64,000 nt of DNA, taken from RGIG5579 sp045541915 (lineage in GTDB: Bacteria > Bacillota > Clostridia > Oscillospirales > SIG627). Numbering within the stretch: the first letter of the stretch is position 1; every line of letters starts with the position of its first letter. Below are positions 15,564 through 23,477 of this stretch, in pieces. The notes under the pieces were generated by a model. That model was given only the letters and a program-made list of their open reading frames with translations. It ran no database searches and had not been told where the DNA came from. The stretch covers positions 112,274 through 176,273 of the forward strand of contig JAZQJZ010000037.1 of the NCBI GenBank assembly GCA_045541915.1, written 5' to 3'. A program made the position numbers and the translations under genes.

Positions 15564-16775
15564 TCATTTTTTATTTTCGCCAATGTTTTCGCGAATGGCT
15601 TTTTGCAGCTCGTTTTTGTGCTGCTCTTTCTTCTGGATCTCGTCAAATTTTTCTGGGTTTTCAATGACACCACTTCCCATTCGGGCGCCCTTGCTGCTTC
15701 GTAAAACTCTGAAATCCAGTACCAGAACGCCAATTCCGATCACCAGAATGAAAAAGGCAGTGCGCACATTGTCCGTGGTGAACATAACCGCGCAAATACC
15801 CAAAAGGGCGGAAATGGCATACAAAATCAAAACGGAGGCTCTTTGGGAGAAGCCCATATCAATCAGCTTGTGATGCAAATGTCCCCGGTCGGGAGCGAAG
15901 GGACTTTTCCGGCGAATCAAACGGCGGACGATGGAGGAGATGGTGTCACTGGCAGGCAATCCCAGAATGAGGAAGGGAACCAAAAAGGACACCAATGCAT
16001 TGAATTTAAAAACACCCAGGACGGAGATGTTTGCCAAAGCATAACCCAGCGTCAAGGCACCGGTATCTCCCATAAACATTTTGGCGGGGTGAAGGTTGAA
16101 GGGGAGAAATCCCAGACAAGCACCGGCAAGGAGTAGAGAAAGCAGTGCAATATTGCTTTGAGAAGAACTGATGATCGCCGCTAGAACAAGACAGAAGGAT
16201 GAGATAACGGAAACGCCGCAGGCAAGTCCGTCCAGACCGTCAATGAGATTGATGGCATTGGTAATGCCCACAATCCACAGAATGGTCAAAAAAATGCTCA
16301 ACCAATCAGGGAAGATTACCGTTTCTCCGGCGATCATAATAAAGTCGATCCGGGTGCCGGTGAGAACGGGAAACAGGGCTGCTACGATCTGTCCGATGAG
16401 CTTTTTGATGGCGCTGAGCTCATGGGTGTCATCAATGATTCCCAGAACCACGATCACAAGCATACCCAAAAGCATGCCCAAGATCTTAATGTCGATCTCT
16501 TCCAAAAACAGAAGCGTGGAGACGCAAAAGGAAACGAAGATCCCCAGGCCGCCAATGAGAGGAATGGGTTCTTTGTGCATTCTTCTGGCATCCTTGGGAA
16601 CGTCCACAGCACCGATCTTAAATGCCAGCACACGAATGGCCGGGGTGAGTGCAAAGGCCAAAAGAACGCTGAAAAGAAATGCCAAAAAGCCGTAGATTAA
16701 ATCGTTTGCTGTCAAGGTGGAGAGCTCAAATCCGGTGGAACTGGAAATGGCAGCAAACAAGGGAAAAACATTCAT
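15564..16775 (-). CDS. Polyprenyl-phosphate GlcNAc-1-phosphate transferase (WecA/TagO-like, MraY family)
   Basis: 403 residues with about eleven membrane helices. It transfers a sugar phosphate from a UDP-sugar to undecaprenyl phosphate, the first step in teichoic acid or other wall polymer assembly. Family motifs are present: GIIDDTHELSAIKKL (DD metal site), NAINLIDGLDGLACG (the NxxNxxDGxDGL motif), MGDTGAL, and RRLIRRKSPFAPDRGHLHHKL (the HHxL/HLHH loop marking the WecA rather than the MraY branch). The C-terminal 50 residues are a charged cytosolic tail (IQKKEQHKNELQKA). It starts 3 bases after the trpS stop, so it shares that transcript. Confidence 0.92.
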   Translation of the reverse strand: MNVFPLFAAISSSTGFELSTLTANDLIYGFLAFLFSVLLAFALTPAIRVLAFKIGAVDVPKDARRMHKEPIPLIGGLGIFVSFCVSTLLFLEEIDIKILGMLLGMLVIVVLGIIDDTHELSAIKKLIGQIVAALFPVLTGTRIDFIMIAGETVIFPDWLSIFLTILWIVGITNAINLIDGLDGLACGVSVISSFCLVLAAIISSSQSNIALLSLLLAGACLGFLPFNLHPAKMFMGDTGALTLGYALANISVLGVFKFNALVSFLVPFLILGLPASDTISSIVRRLIRRKSPFAPDRGHLHHKLIDMGFSQRASVLILYAISALLGICAVMFTTDNVRTAFFILVIGIGVLVLDFRVLRSSKGARMGSGVIENPEKFDEIQKKEQHKNELQKAIRENIGENKK

Positions 16776-16778
16776 AGT

Positions 16779-17789
16779 TTATCCACGCGACTGATAAAAG
16801 CCGACCTTTCTGTATACTTTCTGCACCGTCTTTCGGGCAATGTAAGAGGCTTTTTCCGTGCCCTCTTTCATAATTTCGTCAAGATATGCCTTGTCCTTGG
16901 TCAAACGGTCAAATTCCGCTTGCAGCGGAGCCAGAGCATCGGCACAGGACTCGCCCACGGCAAGCTTGAAGTCGCCGTAGCCCTTTCCTTGAAATTCAGT
17001 TTCGATCTCCTTGCCCGTTTTCCCAGTGAGGGAAGAGTAAATATTCACCAGATTGTAAATGCCGGGACGGGCCGGATCTGCCGCAATATGCGCTTCGGAA
17101 TCGGTAACGGCGCGTTTGAATTTGCGAATGATATCGTCCTTCCGATCTAGCATGAAAATGGAAGCGTTGGCATTGGGGTCGGATTTTGACATTTTCCGTT
17201 CCGGCTCTGCCAGAGACATAATTCTGGCACTGGATTTGAGAATATAGGCCTCCGGCACCACAAAAGTGGGGGAGTAAGTGCCGTTGAAGCGCTGCGCCAC
17301 GTTCCGGGCCAATTCAATGTGCTGCTTCTGGTCGGAGCCAACCGGCACCAAATCGGCTTGATAGAGCAAAATGTCGGCTGCCATTAAAACCGGATAGGTG
17401 AAAAGACCGGCATTGATATTGTCTGAGTGCTTTTGGGATTTATCCTTAAACTGGGTCATGCGGCTCAATTCGCCAAACATGGTGCTGCATCCTAAAACCC
17501 AGGAAAGCTGGGTGTGCTCGGGCACGTGGCTCTGCAAAAAGAACGCCGCCTTTTTCGGATCAATGCCGCAGGCAAGATAAAGAGCCAGCGTATCCAGACT
17601 CTTTTTCCGCAGCACTGCCGGGTCTTGATGGACGGTAATGGCGTGAAGATCCGCCACACAGTAAATGCACTCAAAATCATCTTGAAGATCGGCCCAGTTT
17701 TTCAGCGCGCCCAGGTAGTTTCCAAGGGTCAGGTTACCGGATGGCTGAACCGCCGAGAAGATTCTTTTTTTCTTGATTTCTTGATCCAT
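16779..17789 (-). CDS. trpS: Tryptophanyl-tRNA synthetase
   Basis: 336 residues, the normal bacterial length. This class I synthetase charges tRNA-Trp. PSGNLTLGNYLGAL holds the HIGH-equivalent, KMSKSDPN the KMSKS loop, and LMAADILLYQADLVPVGSDQKQH the Trp-pocket region. ATG 17789 follows AAGGA by 9 bases; upstream in-frame codons overlap the promoter. The leader is only about 40 bases, so there is no T-box. It is followed directly by the WecA/TagO-like gene. Confidence 0.95.
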   Translation of the reverse strand: MDQEIKKKRIFSAVQPSGNLTLGNYLGALKNWADLQDDFECIYCVADLHAITVHQDPAVLRKKSLDTLALYLACGIDPKKAAFFLQSHVPEHTQLSWVLGCSTMFGELSRMTQFKDKSQKHSDNINAGLFTYPVLMAADILLYQADLVPVGSDQKQHIELARNVAQRFNGTYSPTFVVPEAYILKSSARIMSLAEPERKMSKSDPNANASIFMLDRKDDIIRKFKRAVTDSEAHIAADPARPGIYNLVNIYSSLTGKTGKEIETEFQGKGYGDFKLAVGESCADALAPLQAEFDRLTKDKAYLDEIMKEGTEKASYIARKTVQKVYRKVGFYQSRG

Positions 17790-17837
17790 ATTGTTTTTTC
17801 CTTTCAAAGACAAGCAAATCATTTCCAAATTGCACCT

Positions 17838-17866
17838 ATCATATCATACTTTGTCTGTTTTTTCAA
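17838..17866 (-). promoter_or_regulatory. Promoter of the trpS operon
   Basis: On the minus strand, TTGAAA at 17866-17861 and TATGAT at 17843-17838, with a 17-base spacer. Confidence 0.7.
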
Positions 17867-17880
17867 GACCTGATAGGATT

Positions 17881-20874
17881 TTAAGAGTTATTTCCCATCC
17901 GGATGGAAAATGCTTCCTGCAGCCTTTTGGCAAGGCGACGCATTGGGGCTTCATCCACCTTTAATATGACTCGGTCATAGGTCAAAAGTCCGTTGGTCTC
18001 ATCCTCTACATCGCTTACCTGGGTCAGCACTGTGGCGCAAAGACCCTCATTTTCGATGCAAGGTAAAACTTCTTTTTCGTAAAGATCGAAAAGGGCTTTT
18101 TGGAAGGCTTTTTTGTCTGTGAAGAAGCGGTAACCGTAGGTGTTTTTTTCATTGAAGCAGTGACCGGGAATTTTCAGAGAGTATCCGCCAAATTCCGAAA
18201 GAATAAGAGGCCTTCCTTTTTTTGCGAAAAGTTTGATCTTTTTAAAATAGATATGCTCGCTGACCACATCACTTTCCTTCTGGGTAAACCAGCCGGAGGT
18301 GGCATCGTAAATCCTGGAGGGGTCTTTTTCTTTGCAGATCTGATAGCACCGATCTGCGTCAAATTGCCCCCATCCCTCGTTGAAGATGGTGTAGTATAGC
18401 ACAGAAGGGAAATGGTAGAGAGCCTCCAGAGTTCCCAGAGCCGTGTCCAAAAATGCCTTTTTTGTCTTTTCCGGAACGGAATGTGTGATCCCGGAACGAA
18501 TTCCAAGTGTGGGCAAAGCCGTATCTCTCAAAAAGGAGTATTCTCCGGCGTTGACCATATCCTGGAACACTGCCATTCCCAAGCGGTCGCACTCGTAATA
18601 AAACAGAGCCGGCTCCACCTTGATGTGCTTTCTGAGCATATTGAAGCCGCAGGCCTTCATTTTTAAAATATCCTGCCGGAAGCCCTCGGGCGAGGCCGGT
18701 AAAAAGATGCCGTCAGGAAAATACCCTTGATCCAAAAGCCCGTGAAAATAATAGGGCTTTCCGTTGAGGCACAGGACAGACCTTCCTCCACTTTCTCGGA
18801 CGGTAATATCTCTCAAAGCAAAGTAGGATTCCACTCTGTCTTCTCCGCTCAAGAGAGTAAAGCGGTAAAGATAAGGTATCTCCGGCGTCCAGTTTTTAGG
18901 TTGGGAGAAGGAAAGGGTACAGCTTTTTCCGGTAAAGGGAATTTCTCTTGCGCTATTCTCTTCCTGCAAGATCAGCCGTTTTTCCTCTGTTCCACCCTCC
19001 ACTTCGATGGTAACCCGATCCCTCGAGGGAGTTACCCGGAGAGAAGCGATGGCATTTTTCGGTACGCTTTCCATCCAGACGGTCTGCCAAATGCCGCTGA
19101 CTTTGGTGTACCACATACCACCCGGTGCTTCCGTCTGCTTTCCGTAGGGAAGAGACCGATCCATCGGGTCTTGTACTTTTACGGTGATCTCATTGACACC
19201 TTTTTTCAAATACTCGGTTACATCGAAGGAAAAGGGAAGGTATCCGCCTTCGTGCTCTCCTGCCTTGTTTCCGTTGAAAAAAACTTCGGTTCTTTGATCT
19301 ACCGCACCGAAATGAAGAAGCACGCGGTCCTTTTGAAAGCCGTCGGGCAGGGAAAAAGAGCGGCGATAGATCATCGTGTCGCCTTTTTTGATCTGCCTTT
19401 CAATGCGGGAAAGGCGGCTTTCCGGAGGAAAGGGAACCAAAATGGAGCCCAGCGTCACTCTTCCCTTTTTATTTTCCAGAGAGAATCGCCAGGAGCCGTT
19501 GAGACAGAAATAAGAATCCCGTTTCATCTGGGGACGGGGGTATTCAGAAAAGGGAACAGAAGAAAGATTCTGTTCGAAAGGCGTTTTCAGCCGAACCACC
19601 TCCCGTTCTTTTTTTGTAAGAAAAAAGAAGGGAAGCACTAAAATGGCAAAGACCAAAGCGCCCAAAAAGATATTGGAATTGGGAATAAAGGAGGTAGTGC
19701 CGTCACTGTTGGTTAAGGTTTTGGCTCCTTCCAATATGGTCTTGCCGATGAAAGGACCGATGACACCGGGAATCAAAACTTGAGAGAAAATACGAATTCC
19801 CTGAAATCTTCCCGCCATTCCCGCAGGCGTATGTTCCCGGATGGATGCGCCAAACACTGCCATTCCGGCAAGATAGCCGCACATCATCAGAAGAGAACCG
19901 ATGAAAACCGGAACAGATTGGGTCATAAAGAACAAAAGGAGAAAACCGGCGATCAAAAGTCCCATGGCAATACTGCCTGCGAATCGAAATCCCTTCTTGT
20001 CGTAAACCCTTCCCCAAAGGGCGGTAAACCCGGCGGCGATGAGAATGGCAGGCGCCATAATCAAAACATAGTTTTCCATGCCCAGGGAAACCTCATAATA
20101 CAAAATGAGATAAGGCATAAAGATCTGAATGGCAATGTTAAACAGAATAAACGCACCAAGGTTCTTGTAAAGCGCGGGATTGCTTGCAACGGTTTTGGGT
20201 GAAAAGCCGTAAAGAATACTGGAAAGGAAGCCGTCCTTTACAGCAAAAAGACGAGGTTCCCGGATCAAAACCAGGCCCAGAAGCCCCACCAGAAAGACCA
20301 GTGCGCCAATGACAATAAAAATGGTGCTCCAGCTTTCGGGCTGATCCAGATCGAAGAACATAAAGCCTCCAAATACCACCAGAATGGAAACCAGTGGCAT
20401 CATGGAGTTGATTCCTTCCGCAGCACCGCGGTTTTCCTTGGTGGTGGAATCGGTCAACCAGGCATTGAAGGCTGCATCGTTGGCAGTAGAGCCGAAAAAG
20501 GTCATAATGCAGTCCAATGCGATGGCCAGATGAACCCCCAAAACAGCGGCATTGGCTGCCGGAAACAGCCGGGAAAGGGAGCTTTCCTTCAGAAATACAA
20601 AGCTGAAAATGGAAAGGCCCCAAAGCATATAACCGGCGCTGATGAAAAGCTTTCTTTTTCCAAGCCGGTCAGAGAGGGCGCCCATGAAAACGGTAGTGAT
20701 CGTTGCCGAAACTGCAGAAAGGGCAACCATGGCTGAAATTTGCCCTGCCGTTGCATGAAACATTTTATAGATGAATACATTGAAGTACATATTCTCAACG
20801 ACCCAAGCCACCTGTCCCATCAGGCTGAAGATGGTAAGTGTGGTCCAGAATCGTGCGCTGGCTCTTTTTTTCAT
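17881..20874 (-). CDS. MFS transporter fused to a GH2 glycoside hydrolase
   Basis: 997 residues in one frame. Residues 1 to about 425 form a 12-helix major facilitator protein, with GALSDRLGKRKLFISAGY between helices 2 and 3 and GRVYDKKGFRFAG at the domain repeat. From about residue 429 a near-complete GH2 enzyme begins: SEYPRPQMKRDSYF, a jelly-roll sugar-binding domain (HFGAVDQRTEVFFNG), an Ig-like domain, and a TIM barrel. Glu833 in FNEGWGQF fits the acid/base and Glu894 in ILSEFGGY the nucleophile, so the enzyme looks active and would face the cytoplasm. Uptake and hydrolysis of a beta-galactoside, glucuronide or similar would be joined in one polypeptide. ATG 20874 follows GGAG by 5 bases. 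See the junction feature at 19588-19604. Confidence 0.9.
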   Translation of the reverse strand: MKKRASARFWTTLTIFSLMGQVAWVVENMYFNVFIYKMFHATAGQISAMVALSAVSATITTVFMGALSDRLGKRKLFISAGYMLWGLSIFSFVFLKESSLSRLFPAANAAVLGVHLAIALDCIMTFFGSTANDAAFNAWLTDSTTKENRGAAEGINSMMPLVSILVVFGGFMFFDLDQPESWSTIFIVIGALVFLVGLLGLVLIREPRLFAVKDGFLSSILYGFSPKTVASNPALYKNLGAFILFNIAIQIFMPYLILYYEVSLGMENYVLIMAPAILIAAGFTALWGRVYDKKGFRFAGSIAMGLLIAGFLLLFFMTQSVPVFIGSLLMMCGYLAGMAVFGASIREHTPAGMAGRFQGIRIFSQVLIPGVIGPFIGKTILEGAKTLTNSDGTTSFIPNSNIFLGALVFAILVLPFFFLTKKEREVVRLKTPFEQNLSSVPFSEYPRPQMKRDSYFCLNGSWRFSLENKKGRVTLGSILVPFPPESRLSRIERQIKKGDTMIYRRSFSLPDGFQKDRVLLHFGAVDQRTEVFFNGNKAGEHEGGYLPFSFDVTEYLKKGVNEITVKVQDPMDRSLPYGKQTEAPGGMWYTKVSGIWQTVWMESVPKNAIASLRVTPSRDRVTIEVEGGTEEKRLILQEENSAREIPFTGKSCTLSFSQPKNWTPEIPYLYRFTLLSGEDRVESYFALRDITVRESGGRSVLCLNGKPYYFHGLLDQGYFPDGIFLPASPEGFRQDILKMKACGFNMLRKHIKVEPALFYYECDRLGMAVFQDMVNAGEYSFLRDTALPTLGIRSGITHSVPEKTKKAFLDTALGTLEALYHFPSVLYYTIFNEGWGQFDADRCYQICKEKDPSRIYDATSGWFTQKESDVVSEHIYFKKIKLFAKKGRPLILSEFGGYSLKIPGHCFNEKNTYGYRFFTDKKAFQKALFDLYEKEVLPCIENEGLCATVLTQVSDVEDETNGLLTYDRVILKVDEAPMRRLAKRLQEAFSIRMGNNS
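19588..19604 (-). promoter_or_regulatory. Embedded Shine-Dalgarno and in-frame CTG at the MFS-GH2 junction
   Basis: On the minus strand, GGGAGGTGG at 19604-19596 is followed, 8 bases after its GGAGG core, by CTG at 19590-19588. This CTG is codon 429 and is in frame. It falls exactly between the last MFS helix region and the GH2 N-terminus (KTPFEQNL). It looks like the former start region of a separate GH2 gene; whether ribosomes still initiate there is unknown. Confidence 0.6.
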
Positions 20875-20899
20875 AAAAACTCCATTTACTTTTTTTCTT

Positions 20900-20928
20900 A
20901 TTTTATCACCAAAAACTGGGCAAAGCAA
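20900..20928 (-). promoter_or_regulatory. Promoter of the MFS-GH2 gene
   Basis: On the minus strand, TTGCTT at 20928-20923 and TAAAAT at 20905-20900, with a 17-base spacer. Confidence 0.65.
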
Positions 20929-20974
20929 GGTTCTTTTCGGTTTTCGCTTCTTTCTGGATTTGGTAAATATCATA

Positions 20975-21003
20975 TTGCTTTTTCTTTCTAAAGATGATAT
21001 AAT
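20975..21003 (+). promoter_or_regulatory. Promoter of the tandem CNNM genes
   Basis: TTGCTT at 20975-20980 and TATAAT at 20998-21003, with a 17-base spacer. Confidence 0.7.
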
Positions 21004-21041
21004 ACCAGTAACTACATATTTTGACAAAGGAGTTGGTTTTT

Positions 21042-22118
21042 TTGGATTCAGCGGGTAGTATAGCGGGCCATTTGTATTTGGCCGCAAATGCCACCGGCAA
21101 TGCCGGGAATGCGTTCCCCATTGGAGGCGTTTTACTTTATGTTTTGTTTTTGATTTTGTCGGCTTATTTTGCCGCTTCGGAAACAGCCTTTGCTGCTGTG
21201 AGCAAGGTACGGCTTCGCACCTTGGCAGACAAAGGAAACAAAAGAGCAAAAACTGCGCTTTGGATCAGCGACCGTTTTGATAAGACCTTAAGCACCATTC
21301 TCATTGGAAACAATGTGTTCCACGCCGCGGGTGCCTCTTTGACAACGGTGCTGGTTGTGGGATTTTTCGGAGATGAGAGCTATGTGTTTTATGGCACCAT
21401 CATCACCTCCCTTATTGTGTACCTCTTCGCGGAAATGATTCCCAAGAGCCTTTCTAAGGTTCGAAGCGAAGAAATGGCACTGTTTTTTGCCCCCAGCTTA
21501 AAATTGCTTGTTCGCATTTTCACTCCTCTTTCCGCCATCTTTATGGAAATTTCCAATTTTGTTGCCCGTTTCTTTGCAACAGGTGAGCAAAAAACGGTCA
21601 CCGAAGAGGAATTGATCAGCATCATTGAAACCATTGAGGATGAGGGTGTTTTGGAGCCGGAGAAGCAGGCACTGGTCAATTCTGCCATGGAATTCAGAGA
21701 AAAGGTTGCCCGGGATGTGATGACCCCCATGGAGGATGTGATCTCGGTTCCCATTTCCATTTCCAAGAAGGATTTGGCGGAGCTGGTGAAAACCTTGCCC
21801 TATTCCCGTATCCCTGTATATGAAAGGGAAAAGGAAAATGTGGTAGGTATTCTTCCGGTCAGTGTGTTCTTGGGGCTTTATACCTCCGGAAAACCGGTGG
21901 TGTTGAGAAGGATCCTTTTAAAGCCGTACGTTTTTGACGCCAACACAGAAATTTCCATCTTGCTGCAAAGAATGCGCTTGAACAAGCTTCATATGGTCTT
22001 TATTACCGATGAAAACCGTGCAAAACTGGGGATTGTCACCATGGAAGACCTTCTGGAAGAGCTTGTGGGCGACATTCAGGACGAGAGCGACGCAGGCGAA
22101 GGCCTGTCGTTGATGTAA
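21042..22118 (+). CDS. CNNM/CorC-type transporter lacking the C-terminal CorC domain
   Basis: 358 residues. The DUF21 membrane domain (FAASETAFAAVSKVRLRTLA; AEMIPKSLSKVRSEE) is followed by a CBS pair (VTEEELISIIETIEDEGVLE; LGIVTMEDLLEELVGDI). The protein stops soon after the CBS pair, so the roughly 80-residue CorC_HlyC domain of the two other family members is absent. TTG 21042 is preferred because AAGGAG lies 9 bases upstream, whereas the in-frame TTG at 21021 has no site. The residues before the first helix are unusually long and Gly/Ala rich. It is followed 12 bases later by a full-length paralogue and probably forms a hetero-oligomer or paired system with it. Confidence 0.88.
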   Translation: MDSAGSIAGHLYLAANATGNAGNAFPIGGVLLYVLFLILSAYFAASETAFAAVSKVRLRTLADKGNKRAKTALWISDRFDKTLSTILIGNNVFHAAGASLTTVLVVGFFGDESYVFYGTIITSLIVYLFAEMIPKSLSKVRSEEMALFFAPSLKLLVRIFTPLSAIFMEISNFVARFFATGEQKTVTEEELISIIETIEDEGVLEPEKQALVNSAMEFREKVARDVMTPMEDVISVPISISKKDLAELVKTLPYSRIPVYEREKENVVGILPVSVFLGLYTSGKPVVLRRILLKPYVFDANTEISILLQRMRLNKLHMVFITDENRAKLGIVTMEDLLEELVGDIQDESDAGEGLSLM

Positions 22119-22130
22119 GGAGGTGGCAAA

Positions 22131-23423
22131 ATGGAATATCTTCTGATTGTGCTCCTTCTGATGGGCTCTGCCTTTTTCTCCGGCACAGAGATCGCTTACA
22201 CTTCTTTGAGTAAGGTGAAAATGAAGATGGAAAGCGAGAATCCTTCCTCTCCTATCTGGAAAGTGATCTGCTTTGTCTATAATCATTACGACCACGCTCT
22301 TTCCACTGTTTTGATTGGTAATAACCTGGTGAATATCGGCTCTACCGCCGTTGCTACTTTGTTGGCTCTGAAGCTGGTGGCCGCCTCTAATATGAACGAG
22401 GGCACCGCTTCCACCATTGTAACCCTGGTGATGACCGTGATCATTTTGATCGTGGGAGAAATCACTCCGAAGATGATCGCTCGCAGAGCTTCCGAAGGCT
22501 TTGCAAAATTTGCCGCCTATCCCGTTGTCATTCTAATGATCCTGTTTTTCCCTCTGGTTTGGATCACTTCTGTCATCGTCAAAGGTTTGAATTTGATTTT
22601 GAAGAAAAAAGAAGACAGCAATGTGACCGTTACCGAAGAGGAACTGGAAAACCTTTTGGATACCGCGGAGGAAGAGGGCGTCATCAAGGAAACAGAAACG
22701 GAGATCTTGCAGTCTGCTCTGGAATTTACCGATATGCAGGCCGCTGATATTCTGACCCCCCGGATTGATGTGGTAGGTTTTGATATCAACGATAGCAGGG
22801 AGCATATTCTTTCTGTGATCAATGAAACCCAATTCTCCCGTTTCCCCGTGTATGAGGGAACGGTGGACCACGTGGTTGGTATTCTTTATGCCAAGCACCT
22901 TTTGAAGGAATTGATTGATAATCCGGAAGCAACCCTTTCCGATCTTTTGCTCAAGCCTGTTTTCATTCCCAAAACCATGCATCTTCCTGACATTATGAAT
23001 GAATTTCGTCGCAACCAGACCCATATGGTAGTGGTCGCCGATGAATACGGCGGAATTCTGGGTATTGTCACCATGGAGGACGTTCTGGAATTTCTCGTGG
23101 GTGAGATTTGGGACGAAAATGACGATATCGTCAGCGACTGGCAGGAATTGGACGAAGGACGTTATGAATGTGTCGGTGAAATGAACCTGACCGAGTTCTT
23201 CGACCATTTGGAAATGGACGAGGAAAAACTGGAGACCGAATGTGCCACCGTGGGCGGTTGGGCCACTGAAAAGATCGGTGCCATGCCCGTTCCCTTCGAT
23301 TCCTTTGATTATGAGGATATCACCGTTTTGGTGAAGCAAGTGGATGAACATAACCGAATCAATCGACTTGTGATTCTAAAGCACGATTTTTCTCAATTGA
23401 TGGAAAAAGCAGACCGTGACTGA
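22131..23423 (+). CDS. CNNM/CorC-type transporter, full length
   Basis: 430 residues with DUF21 membrane domain (FFSGTEIAYTSLSKVKMKM; VGEITPKMIARRASE), CBS pair (VTEEELENLLDTAEEEGVI; GILGIVTMEDVLEFLVGEI) and C-terminal CorC_HlyC domain (YECVGEMNLTEFFDHL). The conserved TPK of DUF21 and acidic E-E-L-x-x-L-L-x-x-x-E-E-G-V of the first CBS motif mark the family. Likely divalent cation efflux or its regulation at the membrane. AGGAGGTG precedes the ATG. It is the second gene of the tandem and ends at a strong terminator. Confidence 0.9.
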   Translation: MEYLLIVLLLMGSAFFSGTEIAYTSLSKVKMKMESENPSSPIWKVICFVYNHYDHALSTVLIGNNLVNIGSTAVATLLALKLVAASNMNEGTASTIVTLVMTVIILIVGEITPKMIARRASEGFAKFAAYPVVILMILFFPLVWITSVIVKGLNLILKKKEDSNVTVTEEELENLLDTAEEEGVIKETETEILQSALEFTDMQAADILTPRIDVVGFDINDSREHILSVINETQFSRFPVYEGTVDHVVGILYAKHLLKELIDNPEATLSDLLLKPVFIPKTMHLPDIMNEFRRNQTHMVVVADEYGGILGIVTMEDVLEFLVGEIWDENDDIVSDWQELDEGRYECVGEMNLTEFFDHLEMDEEKLETECATVGGWATEKIGAMPVPFDSFDYEDITVLVKQVDEHNRINRLVILKHDFSQLMEKADRD

Positions 23424-23431
23424 TCAAAAAT

Positions 23432-23462
23432 AAAAGGACAGAGATTTTCTCTGTCCTTTTTC
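23432..23462 (+). terminator. Terminator after the tandem CNNM genes
   Basis: Stem AAAAGGACAGAGA with its complement, then T-run. Confidence 0.85.
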
Positions 23463-23477
23463 TTGTTCCGGGATCTA

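Noticed and set aside
17790..17880. T-box riboswitch before trpS
   Set aside because: The leader is only about 40 bases from a good promoter, with no T-box sequence or specifier loop.
17881..20874. Two genes joined by a frameshift
   Set aside because: The whole frame is open with no shift; domain boundaries are consistent with one continuous reading. The only oddity is the internal SD and CTG, reported separately.
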